Assembly: GCA_934098385.1 (NCBI GenBank)
Contig: CAKOOJ010000003.1
Coordinates: 62,001 to 126,000 of the forward strand
Direction of reading: 5' to 3'
DNA length: 64,000 nucleotides
From: an uncultured Bacilli bacterium
GTDB lineage: Bacteria > Bacillota_I > Bacilli_A > RF39 > UBA660
Each line of letters starts with the position of its first letter. The first letter of the stretch is position 1. Of the stretch, positions 25,121-33,558 are shown piece by piece. The translations under genes were made by a program, and so were the position numbers. Under the pieces are notes generated by a model. That model searched no databases, had not been told where the DNA came from, and saw nothing but the letters and a program-made list of their open reading frames with translations.

Positions 25121-25618
25121 TTTTAATATATTTACAATATTGTCTACACCACTGTAGCAATTTATTACTTTACCATCTTTTATTTTATATAAAGTTGCTT
25201 CTTTTATTTTTACATCATTTGTATTTTTAGGCTTTTCTACTAATTCATCCCCTAAAACATATGAATTTATTTTTTTGTCTAAATCTATATAATATGTCTT
25301 TATATAGTTGTCACTACTTCTGTAAGTAGCTAGTACGCTATCTAGATTACTTCCATCATTTTCTTTAGAATAAATAAGAACATAGTATTCATCTTCTATT
25401 CTATTGAACATAGTACCTATTGTTGCAATATCGTAATCGATTTTTGTTTCTGCTTTTGTAGAATTTTTATCTTCTTTTTTTAACATATGATCTGTTAGAA
25501 AATATAGTCCTAAACTTATAAGAATTACAAATATTAGTAGAAGTCCTATGTTCCTTACTAAAGTCATATCTTCATTTATTATTCTTTTTTGTTTTAATTT
25601 ATTTTTATTCTTTACCAT
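25118..25618 (-). CDS. Membrane-anchored extracytoplasmic protein, unknown
   Basis: The 166-residue protein has a basic N-terminus, one membrane helix near residues 25-45, and an outside domain of about 110 residues with DEYYVLIYSKENDGSNLDSV and YIDLDKKINSYVLG. The YVLIYS...L pattern and later ATLYKIKDGKVINCYSG vaguely suggest a thioredoxin-like fold without a CxxC. I would leave it unassigned. The ATG at 25616-25618 is preceded by AGGTGG. Confidence 0.65.
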   Translation of the reverse strand: MVKNKNKLKQKRIINEDMTLVRNIGLLLIFVILISLGLYFLTDHMLKKEDKNSTKAETKIDYDIATIGTMFNRIEDEYYVLIYSKENDGSNLDSVLATYRSSDNYIKTYYIDLDKKINSYVLGDELVEKPKNTNDVKIKEATLYKIKDGKVINCYSGVDNIVNILK

Positions 25619-25665
25619 TATAACCACCTATAAATTATTTTATCACATATTTTTAATATGTCATA

Positions 25666-25698
25666 ACAAAAAAGTGATATTTCACACTTTTTTGTTGT
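25666..25698. terminator. Terminator after the zinc dehydrogenase gene
   Basis: AAAAAAGTG and CACTTTTTT form a stem usable on either strand around a short AT loop. Confidence 0.75.
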
Positions 25699-25703
25699 TT
25701 TTG

Positions 25704-26729
25704 TTAGTTATTTGGATGGATTATTATTTTTATTGCATCATCTTTTCCATTAGTAAGTCTTACAAATGATTCTTGTACTTTATCTAATCCAACTCTATCG
25801 TCTATGTATTTTTCTACATTTATTTCTTTTTTACTGATCAAATCAATAACATTTTCAAACTCATTTACTGTATATGCGATAGCTCCTTGCATAGTGATTT
25901 CTCCCATTACTGTCATTACTGTAGGTATTGTTACTGGTGTCATACTAACACCTACTAAAACAATAGTTCCTCCTGGTTTTGTAGCCATAATTGCCTCACT
26001 TACGGCAGGAGTATTTCCACAGCATTCTAAGACAACATCAAATCCACCAATAGTTTTTTCTACTAATTTTGGTACTGTATTTGCATCGATTGCATTGTAA
26101 TATTCATCAACGCATCCATATTTTAATGATTTTTTTCCACGCATTTCATTTGTTTCTAAAAGTGCAATATATTTTGCTCCTGCTTTTTTTGCAAATTCTG
26201 CACACATTAATCCTATTATTCCGCCACCAATAATTAGAACGTTGTCATCTTTTTTGATTTTTCCTAAATTAACTGCATGTAAACTTACAGATGATGGCTC
26301 AACCATTGCAGCTTCATCATTTGATACATTGTCTGGAAGTTTTTTTACCATGTCGCTACGACAACTTGAAAATTCAGCATATCCTCCTGGATTAGTTAAT
26401 GAAAGTCCTACTGCTTTACTCCAAGTTAATTTACAATATTGAGGATTTCCACTTTTACATGCACGACACACGCCACATGGAGATATTGGAAGTCCTGTTA
26501 TTCTGTCACCAACTTTTAAATCACTTCTTGAACCTGGATCGATTACTGTTCCACAAAATTCATGACCCATTACTAATCCGTTTGGTTCTCCCATATCCCA
26601 GTAATGTATATCACTTCCACATATACCACATGATTCTACTTTAAACGTCACGCTACCATTAGAACTTATAGGTTTATCTATTTCTCCACTTATAAATTCT
26701 CTTTTTCCATTTAATTTAACACATTTCAT
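25704..26729 (-). CDS. Zinc-dependent medium-chain alcohol/polyol dehydrogenase
   Basis: The 341-residue enzyme has the catalytic zinc ligands in CGICGSDIHYWD and GHEFCG, and the four-Cys structural zinc site CGVCRACKSGNPQYC (residues 90-105). The nucleotide-binding motif IIGGGIIGLM lies near residue 165. It is of the sorbitol/threonine-dehydrogenase type; the substrate cannot be fixed. The start MKCVKLNGKREF follows a strong AGGAGG, and a good promoter lies upstream. It appears monocistronic. Confidence 0.9.
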   Translation of the reverse strand: MKCVKLNGKREFISGEIDKPISSNGSVTFKVESCGICGSDIHYWDMGEPNGLVMGHEFCGTVIDPGSRSDLKVGDRITGLPISPCGVCRACKSGNPQYCKLTWSKAVGLSLTNPGGYAEFSSCRSDMVKKLPDNVSNDEAAMVEPSSVSLHAVNLGKIKKDDNVLIIGGGIIGLMCAEFAKKAGAKYIALLETNEMRGKKSLKYGCVDEYYNAIDANTVPKLVEKTIGGFDVVLECCGNTPAVSEAIMATKPGGTIVLVGVSMTPVTIPTVMTVMGEITMQGAIAYTVNEFENVIDLISKKEINVEKYIDDRVGLDKVQESFVRLTNGKDDAIKIIIHPNN

Positions 26730-26751
26730 AAATATGCCTCCTATCATATAA

Positions 26752-26780
26752 ATTATAATACAAAGACATATTTTAAACAA
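26752..26780 (-). promoter_or_regulatory. Promoter of the zinc dehydrogenase gene
   Basis: Minus strand: TTGTTT (26775-26780), 17 bases, TATAAT (26752-26757). Confidence 0.75.
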
Positions 26781-26807
26781 TAATATTGCTCAAATTAAAC
26801 ATTTATT

Positions 26808-27173
26808 TTACACAGATGGTGCACCAATAAAATCAGGATTATGACTTTGAAAATATATTAAACATGAAACTCCCGCTATTAAAAGTGCACTACCTAATAA
26901 TTTAATTCTAAAAAGTCTTTTAGCCTCAATACTAGCTTTCTTATATGCATCATAATTTCTATATATAAAATATAAATATATTAATAAAACCACAATTAAA
27001 ACAAACAAATATATATCATTTGCTGTTTTTTCATCTTTTTTATTTCCTGTTTTAACATAATTTTTTTGATATTTATTTGCTACTATATTAAAAGATATTG
27101 CAACTATAAAAATTATAAATATTATATCTTCAAATTTTAATCTAGCTAAGTCATTATTTAATATATCTTCCAT
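26808..27173 (-). CDS. Small integral membrane protein, unknown
   Basis: The 121-residue protein has three hydrophobic helices (about 18-34, 50-70 and 88-108) linked by Lys-rich loops (NKYQKNYVKTGNKKDEK, then NYDAYKKASIEAKRLFRIK). No family is recognised. It lies just outside the direct repeat at 27190-27235 that closes the BRO-gene unit. Confidence 0.55.
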   Translation of the reverse strand: MEDILNNDLARLKFEDIIFIIFIVAISFNIVANKYQKNYVKTGNKKDEKTANDIYLFVLIVVLLIYLYFIYRNYDAYKKASIEAKRLFRIKLLGSALLIAGVSCLIYFQSHNPDFIGAPSV

Positions 27174-27189
27174 AATAAATTATATGAAA

Positions 27190-27235
27190 AAAAGTAAATT
27201 TTTAATTTCCTTTTCGATTGATACTAGTATGTTTG
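27190..27235. repeat. Direct repeat, copy 1 (att-like)
   Basis: 46 bases matching 28695-28740 at 40 positions. The other copy is the last codons and terminator of the lipoprotein gene, so this copy looks like a displaced gene end. The BRO gene lies between the two. Confidence 0.7.
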
Positions 27236-27239
27236 TTTT

Positions 27240-28094
27240 TTATTTACCTTCTATTTTTTCATTTTGATCAATATATTTATATGTTAAATTATTATTATTT
27301 GAAACTGCTGATTTATTTGTTTCTTTCTCATATAAAACTCTTGCACCTTTAGCAACATGTCCTCCACGTTTTGCGACTTTCATATTTTCTTTAAATCCTT
27401 TTGGATGTTCAGAAGATGCTATATCACGAGTTGCAACTTCACCTAAGTTTGTTAAAAGAACTTCTATATCAGTCATATTATCTCTTAAGGATTCTTTTCT
27501 AAGTCCTTTATAAGTTTTATATTCACTTACTTTCATACCAGACCAACTTTTATATATTTCATTAGTTAAAATTGCATATTCTTTATTTTCGTTTATTCCC
27601 CCATCTTTCCATATATCAGTTAGTTTATTTCTATCTAGTATTCCTTTTAATCTAGCTTCAATCCATTTATCAGAATATCCTCTTTTGCGATAATAATTAA
27701 TTGCTCTTTTAATAGCTATTTCAGGATCAAATACTTCATCAATCCTCTCGCTACCTAAATGTGCTAACCACATCTTAAATGGTTCTGCTTTAGGACTAGG
27801 TATTGACTCAATAAGTCTTAAAATGTCATTTGTTTTCATAGCATCTCTTAATCTCATTTTTCCATCAGGTGCTAACATTTTCAACTGACTACAATTTGTA
27901 GTCACTTCACTACCTTCTTTTTTTAGTCTTGTTTTAAGTACAGACCAGTATTTTCTAGCATCTTTTGGATTTGCTAAAGCATTTACAACATCAACGACAC
28001 TAAAGTAATAATCTTCCTTTTCATTATCCCAAATACTTCTAATTTCTTTTCCTTCAAACAAATCCACAATTGTTTCAAGTTTTTCTTGATTCAT
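27240..28094 (-). CDS. BRO-N domain protein (phage antirepressor-like)
   Basis: The first 110 residues form a BRO-N domain (RSIWDNEKEDYYFSVVDVV, then DARKYWSVLKTRLKKEGSEV and MKTNDILRLIESIPS). The C-terminal half has AIKRAINYYRKRGYSDKWIE, YKTYKGLRKESLRDNMTDIE and a Gly/Lys-rich AKRGGHVAKGARV. This is the common phage or island BRO-family protein of about 280 residues, related to DinD and antirepressors. It is the only gene between the direct repeats 27190-27235 and 28695-28740. Confidence 0.88.
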   Translation of the reverse strand: MNQEKLETIVDLFEGKEIRSIWDNEKEDYYFSVVDVVNALANPKDARKYWSVLKTRLKKEGSEVTTNCSQLKMLAPDGKMRLRDAMKTNDILRLIESIPSPKAEPFKMWLAHLGSERIDEVFDPEIAIKRAINYYRKRGYSDKWIEARLKGILDRNKLTDIWKDGGINENKEYAILTNEIYKSWSGMKVSEYKTYKGLRKESLRDNMTDIEVLLTNLGEVATRDIASSEHPKGFKENMKVAKRGGHVAKGARVLYEKETNKSAVSNNNNLTYKYIDQNEKIEGK

Positions 28095-28694
28095 TCTTTA
28101 TCACCTCACTTTTTTACTTAATATCCTATCATATTTTTTTATCATATTTTGTCTAATAATATCTAAATTAAATATTTTTTTTGATTTTTCTTTTTTATTA
28201 TTCATCATTTTTTATGTAATGGGTTTACTATAAACGTTATTATTCCTGGTAGTAACTAATTTTTACATTAACTTCTATTTTTACTACATTATTTTCTATT
28301 TTTTTTAATTAGGGTAATTTACTTGTTTTTTTGTATGTTTATTCTTTTTTAATAAATCTAACAAAATTAAACGTTTTACTTATAAGTGCTTATTGTTCAT
28401 TGTTGGATAATATCTAGATTGATAAACAATGACTTGTTTGAATATTACACTAACTTCTGATAAATAAAGAATATCATGAAATACATTTGTTTGTCAATAA
28501 AAATATGTATATTATATTTAAAATACAACATAAATGTTTTATATTGAGTTATCTTATTTATCACTATCAGAAAATTTGAACAAGTTATAATTAATAGAAA
28601 ATTCATAAATACAAATATTAATATACTACCAATGTTTGAACATAAAAATTATTAAAGAAAAATGATATCAATTTTATTATTTAACTGTAAAATA
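28095..28694. other. Noncoding leader and repeat region of the BRO gene
   Basis: About 600 bases without a convincing gene. It contains a promoter on the minus strand shared with the RhuM-Doc gene (28458-28532) and a hairpin CATTGTT/AACAATG near 28399-28432. It also has an imperfect inverted repeat whose arms are near 28432-28475 and 28551-28586 (ACTTGTT, TTCTGATA, AATAA blocks). A transcript from the promoter would have a leader of some 360 bases before BRO. Confidence 0.5.
28458..28532 (-). promoter_or_regulatory. Promoter segment shared with the RhuM-Doc gene
   Basis: Minus strand: TTGACA (28492-28497), 18 bases, TATTCT (28468-28473). The 75-base segment is nearly identical to 10338-10412, some 18 kb away. 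Confidence 0.7.
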
Positions 28695-28740
28695 AAAAGT
28701 AAACTTTTAATTTACTTTTCGCTTGATACTATTACGCTTG
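28695..28740. repeat. Direct repeat, copy 2 (gene-end copy)
   Basis: This copy contains the last codons, stop and terminator of the lipoprotein gene (minus strand AAAAGTAAA...TTTACTTTTT). It matches 27190-27235 at 40 of 46 positions. Confidence 0.7.
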
Positions 28741-29869
28741 TTCCTGTTAATCCCTCAGCTATTGTCATTAATTCTTTACCATCTAAACTATTGCTACTTA
28801 GATAATAGTCTATTCCACTACTTGTAAAGTATAGTGAATTGTTTGATAACGCTCCTATACAATCACTCATTATTATTGGATCTCCATTTACAGGAATTAT
28901 TTCTAGTTCATCAAATCTTCTGCTTACTTCTTCTATAAGAACGAATGGACTATCTCCACTAAATGTTAATATTGCTCTATTTCCATTATCTGTACTGATA
29001 GTATCTTCAGTATTTAAATGTGTATTTTGTGGTATATATAAAGGATATATGATGTCTTTTAATATATTGCTTGTATTTTCTTCATTAGTATTGTTTTCTG
29101 TTGTATTATTTTCTTTTCCATTATTCTCATCATTTTGTATTCTTTTTGTTGTTGTAGTTGTTGTTTCTCCAGCTTTTGTAGTAGTAGTTTCAGTTGTATT
29201 TTGTGGTTTTGTAGTTGTTTTATTATTATCTTTATTATCAATATTATCTTGTTCTGATTTAACATCTTCTTTTGTTATTAAATTTTCTAATGAAAAGTAT
29301 TTATCATTGAATTTAGCTTTATAATTTATACTAGAAACATTTAAAGTTATTTTTACATTTCCATCTTGGTCAAGTACTTCAACTTTTTTAACTCCATAAT
29401 CTTTATCTAAATATATTTTTTCACTATATAATGTATTATTATTTGGATAATTTACTTTACATTGAATATAATCTTTTTCAACGTGTACTTTATCATCATT
29501 AATTACATCATTTAATAAAACATCTAATAAATATGATTGACTTCCATTATTAGGCCAGTCACTTTGAAATTTGAAACTTTTATTTAAATCTGGTGTAACA
29601 ACATATACTCCGTCTTTATTTTTTAAAATAACTTGTTCATGATTGTTTGTTTGATTAATTAAACTAACTTTATAATATCCTTCTTTACTTTTACTAGCTT
29701 CTACTTTATAAGTAAATGTGTCTTCATTACTAACAATTGACATATTTCCTTTAAGTATATAATTGTTTGCTTTTTCAATTTTATTTTGAAATTTTTTAAT
29801 AGCATTTTCCCCTTTACCACATCCACATAAGCATAAAAACATACAAATTATTAATATATATTTTTTCAT
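28712..29869 (-). CDS. Lipoprotein, LolA/YdcC-like with DUF4367-type tail
   Basis: The lipobox LCLCGCGKG follows a short signal peptide, so Cys near residue 18 should be lipidated. Residues 25-200 look like the LolA-like fold of YdcC/GerS proteins (KIEKANNYILKGNMSIVSN, then YKVSLINQTNNHEQVILKN). A Thr-rich linker follows (TTETTTTKAGETTTTTTKR), then a C-terminal domain YPLYIPQNTHL...AILTFSGDSPFVLIEE of DUF4367 type. Such proteins are often spore- or envelope-associated. The start is MKKYILIICMF at 29869, with GGGGAG upstream. Confidence 0.8.
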   Translation of the reverse strand: MKKYILIICMFLCLCGCGKGENAIKKFQNKIEKANNYILKGNMSIVSNEDTFTYKVEASKSKEGYYKVSLINQTNNHEQVILKNKDGVYVVTPDLNKSFKFQSDWPNNGSQSYLLDVLLNDVINDDKVHVEKDYIQCKVNYPNNNTLYSEKIYLDKDYGVKKVEVLDQDGNVKITLNVSSINYKAKFNDKYFSLENLITKEDVKSEQDNIDNKDNNKTTTKPQNTTETTTTKAGETTTTTTKRIQNDENNGKENNTTENNTNEENTSNILKDIIYPLYIPQNTHLNTEDTISTDNGNRAILTFSGDSPFVLIEEVSRRFDELEIIPVNGDPIIMSDCIGALSNNSLYFTSSGIDYYLSSNSLDGKELMTIAEGLTGTSVIVSSEK

Positions 29870-29939
29870 AAACTCCCCTTTTCTAATTAAATATATTGTT
29901 ATAGTTCTTTTTTTATACATGATTGTTTTTATTTTTTAT

Positions 29940-29982
29940 GAAAAAAGATTAGTATATTTTTGCATATTGTACTAATCTTTAT
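29940..29982 (-). terminator. Terminator overlapping the end of the GT4 gene
   Basis: AAAGATTAGTA and TACTAATCTTT (11 bp) with A/T runs on both sides; the GT4 stop codon lies in the stem. Confidence 0.85.
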
Positions 29983-31168
29983 TTTTTTTAAATAAGTAAT
30001 CATATCCTTCTAAAAGCGTTTGACTTGTGTGTTCCCAACTTAGTTTATTAATTATTCTATTTCTACCATATTCTCCCATTTCTTTACGTTTTTTTTCGTT
30101 GTTTAATAAATAAATAATTTTTTTTGCAAAATCTACAGAATCATTTTTATTTGCATATAATGAAGCTTTTTCAGCGGAATATCTACCTTCTGTTAAATCG
30201 AATTGTACTATTGGTTTCCCTAAAGCCATATATTCTAATATTTTATTCATTGTACTTTTATCATTCATTTCATTAAACTCATCTGAATTTACACATATAT
30301 CCGCTGTATTTAAATATTTTAACATTGTTTTATCATCAACTCTGCCTGTGAATTCTATACAATCATCTAATCCCATTTCTTTTGCCAAATTGATAATATC
30401 TTTTAAATATGGGCCTCCACCAACAATTCCCCAGAAAACATTATTATTACGTTCTTTTATATATTTAGCCGCTTCTAATATATATATTAAACCTTCTTGT
30501 TTTCCGATCACTCCTAAATAACCTACCATATATTTGTAACCTCTTTTTATATTTGGATATTTTTTTGTTATTTTTAATCTATTTAATGAAGGACCACTTC
30601 GTAGAACAAATACATTTTTAGGATTCATTTTATTTCTATTTATTGCTATTTCTTTGTAACTTTCATTAGTTACAAATGCTATAGTGCTATTTTTATAATT
30701 TTTTCTTTCAAAATATAATTGACTTAAATATAATAATTTATATTTTTTACCAAATTTAGCTTTAAATAATTCTGGACAAATATCATGATGATCGAATACA
30801 TACTTAACACCGTATTTTTTAAAATGTTTATATACCATGTAAATATTATCTGGTGGATTACATCCTTGTATAACATCAAAACCTATTTCTTTATAAATTA
30901 TTTTTGATAATCTTAATTCTTCTTTCAGTGCATACGAATATTCTTTTAAATAAGATAGAGGACCATTTCCTTCTTGTTGCATATTATGTCTATATATATT
31001 TACTCCATTTAATATTTCTTTTTCTTTGTCATAATTTTTACCTTTAGGACAAATCACTGAAACTATATATCCATTTTTTACTAAAGTAATTGCTTCTTGC
31101 CAAACTCTTGTATCAAATGGCACAGGTAAATTTTCAACAATTATTAATATTTTTCTTTCATTTTTCAT
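29972..31168 (-). CDS. GT4-family glycosyltransferase
   Basis: The 398-residue GT-B enzyme has the N-terminal IVENLPVPFDTRVWQEA, a central FVLRSGPSL, and the C-terminal donor site GYLGVIGKQEGLIYILEA. The ExxE region is MNKILEYMALGKPIVQFD near residue 315. It would add a sugar to a lipid-linked or surface glycan on the cytoplasmic side. It overlaps the polymerase/ligase gene by 11 bases, so the two are one unit. Confidence 0.9.
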   Translation of the reverse strand: MKNERKILIIVENLPVPFDTRVWQEAITLVKNGYIVSVICPKGKNYDKEKEILNGVNIYRHNMQQEGNGPLSYLKEYSYALKEELRLSKIIYKEIGFDVIQGCNPPDNIYMVYKHFKKYGVKYVFDHHDICPELFKAKFGKKYKLLYLSQLYFERKNYKNSTIAFVTNESYKEIAINRNKMNPKNVFVLRSGPSLNRLKITKKYPNIKRGYKYMVGYLGVIGKQEGLIYILEAAKYIKERNNNVFWGIVGGGPYLKDIINLAKEMGLDDCIEFTGRVDDKTMLKYLNTADICVNSDEFNEMNDKSTMNKILEYMALGKPIVQFDLTEGRYSAEKASLYANKNDSVDFAKKIIYLLNNEKKRKEMGEYGRNRIINKLSWEHTSQTLLEGYDYLFKKNKD

Positions 31169-33476
31169 AATTATTTTCCTTTATAAAACTTATCCTATTT
31201 ATTGTATCATAATAATCTTCCATATGTTTATCAAAATAATATTTTGGATAATTAGTATTTTTATAATTTTTTAGATTCTTTATATTATTATTATTTTCTT
31301 TTATTATATAATCTTTTATATAATTACTCTCTTGAATTAAATATTTATCATTTTCTTTTATTCCATACTTATAATATAATTTATATAAATTATTTAAAGT
31401 ATCTAATCTTTTTAGTAATTCAGTTATATTATATTTATTAGTAGGTATAGAATTTTTCAAATAATTATGTAATGTATTAATATAATATTTGTTAGTTTTT
31501 CCATACTCTATTTCTTTTTCTATTAATTCATAGTATGTTTTAATAATATATTCACTATTATATTTTTCTTCTTCACTATATTTATATAAATATTTTAACT
31601 TTATATCCATATCATTTAAATTATATGTATTCATATTATTAATTTTTTTATATTTATATTCTTCATCTAATATAACAAATTTTGAATATTTATCGTTAAA
31701 ATCCATTGTTTTTTTATAATTGTTGGTTCCTTTTAAGATAAGAATATTTAAAATTACTAGGATTATATTTATTATTATTAATATATTATTTATTTTTATA
31801 TTATTACCTTTATCATATTTAATAGAATTTAATATACTTATAAGAATAAAAACATATACTTTGATTAATAAGAATGACATATCAAAATCTATAATACTAT
31901 GAGTAATTAATAATAATAAACTAAATGCTATATCTTTATCATTTTTTTTATTAAATACACAATTTAGTATATATATTATAATTATAATAATTGATATAAA
32001 TCCTATTATTCCATATGAAAGAAACGTATCAATTAAAAAACTATGTACTTCTTTAGTATTATAATCATATTTTTGTATTGATTTGTATAAATATCTCCAA
32101 CTATTATTGCCATAACCAAATAATGGATTAGTTTTTATTAATTTTATTGCATCTTTATAATAGTCAAATCTATATTTAATGTTTTGTTCACCGTATATAA
32201 AAGATTTAGCCATATCTCCTAATTTTTTAGGGAGATATTTATAGTTTACAATATATTCTTTGTCATTAATATATATTTTATTTAACCTAAATTTATTTTT
32301 TACATTATTAAACTCTATATAAAGTGAATTTATGTCTTTAGTAACGATATTGTACTCTTTTACACTATTTATTTTATCTTCTAGATAAGTTTCTCTATAA
32401 TCATTATTAGTTATTGTATAAATTTTTAATTGTTGTTCACTAGCACTATCTATTTCAATTTTTAATTTTATTTTTTCTTTGTTTATATTTTTTATATCGA
32501 AACCTATATTTTTATCTATTATATATGGTTTACTATATTTTAAATTTATTACAATTAATGTTGTAATTAAAATAAATGTACTTACGAATAGTATAAATAT
32601 TTTTTTATAATTTATTTTATAAAATACTTTAAATATCATAAATAAATAATTTATGGATATGTTTATTATGATTATAATTAATAATAGTATAAAACTAATA
32701 CAATTATTCAATTTCAAATAAGTTGTTATATAAAATAATATAATGCATATTACACTACTAATTATTGTTGAACTAATATTATATAACTTAATTCTTTCTT
32801 TTCTATTAAACATATAGTATAACATAGTAAATAGTATATATAAAATTATACTAGCTTTTGATAAAGATAGACAAAGCAATAAAAATAGTATAAAAAAGTA
32901 GGTTCTATTAATAATATTTATTATATTATTTTTATTTTCTAGTTTACCATATATTAAAAATATCAGACTTGCTAAATATATTCCTAAAGTATTTGGATAG
33001 TTGAAGTTAGCTAATATTCCTTCATCTCTATAAATTATTCTAAATGAATCATAGTTTGAAATATAATTCCATATAAAATTAAAATATATTCTATCTATAG
33101 CTATTACTATTACAGGTATAGATGAATATATAATTATATTAACTAATTTATCTTTGTTATTTATGCTTAAATTTTTTGCATAGAAATATAAAATAATTAT
33201 ATCAATATTTTCTAATATTCCTCTATATACATTTGAAAGAGAAACAAATTTATTAAATATTAAGGGTATAAATGAACTAAGCATGTATATTAAAAATATA
33301 ATATCTATTTTATTGTTGATAAATATATATTTTTTTCTATTAAAAAAAATATATATTATATTAATTAATATAATTATTACATTAACAAATATTAATGGTT
33401 GTGTGATATCACTTCCAATAAATATATTTAATATTAATAAAATTATATACATTAATATGTACCATATATTTTTCAT
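31158..33476 (-). CDS. O-antigen ligase/polymerase-like membrane protein with large C-terminal tail
   Basis: This 772-residue protein has at least twelve membrane helices. The Wzy_C/WaaL signature lies near residue 440 (NPLFGYGNNSWRYLYKS, then EVHSFLIDTFLSYGIIGF). An unusual extracellular insertion of about 110 residues (near 320-430) precedes it. A soluble, Tyr/Asn/Lys-rich C-terminal tail of about 190 residues follows the last helix. It probably polymerises or transfers surface glycans. It is coupled to the GT4 gene. Confidence 0.8.
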   Translation of the reverse strand: MKNIWYILMYIILLILNIFIGSDITQPLIFVNVIIILINIIYIFFNRKKYIFINNKIDIIFLIYMLSSFIPLIFNKFVSLSNVYRGILENIDIIILYFYAKNLSINNKDKLVNIIIYSSIPVIVIAIDRIYFNFIWNYISNYDSFRIIYRDEGILANFNYPNTLGIYLASLIFLIYGKLENKNNIINIINRTYFFILFLLLCLSLSKASIILYILFTMLYYMFNRKERIKLYNISSTIISSVICIILFYITTYLKLNNCISFILLLIIIIINISINYLFMIFKVFYKINYKKIFILFVSTFILITTLIVINLKYSKPYIIDKNIGFDIKNINKEKIKLKIEIDSASEQQLKIYTITNNDYRETYLEDKINSVKEYNIVTKDINSLYIEFNNVKNKFRLNKIYINDKEYIVNYKYLPKKLGDMAKSFIYGEQNIKYRFDYYKDAIKLIKTNPLFGYGNNSWRYLYKSIQKYDYNTKEVHSFLIDTFLSYGIIGFISIIIIIIYILNCVFNKKNDKDIAFSLLLLITHSIIDFDMSFLLIKVYVFILISILNSIKYDKGNNIKINNILIIINIILVILNILILKGTNNYKKTMDFNDKYSKFVILDEEYKYKKINNMNTYNLNDMDIKLKYLYKYSEEEKYNSEYIIKTYYELIEKEIEYGKTNKYYINTLHNYLKNSIPTNKYNITELLKRLDTLNNLYKLYYKYGIKENDKYLIQESNYIKDYIIKENNNNIKNLKNYKNTNYPKYYFDKHMEDYYDTINRISFIKENNYEK

Positions 33477-33506
33477 ATTTACCTCTTATTTTTTAATATA
33501 ATATAA

Positions 33507-33535
33507 CCCCCTAATTTATAAAAATTAGGGATAAT
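33507..33535 (-). terminator. Terminator between surface protein B and the ligase-like gene
   Basis: CCCTAATTT-TTAT-AAATTAGGG is a perfect 9-bp stem followed by an imperfect T-rich tail. Confidence 0.7.
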
Positions 33536-33558
33536 AAGTAATTTGGAATAATTAACTT

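Noticed and set aside
27190..28740. A complete prophage or insertion sequence around the BRO gene
   Set aside because: No integrase, transposase or structural phage gene is present; only the repeat-bounded single gene is supported.
28839..29324. Plus-strand frame of 161 codons rich in Val and Ser
   Set aside because: It is the complement of the lipoprotein gene, whose Thr-rich linker (ACA/ACT codons) reads as Val/Ser runs on the other strand.
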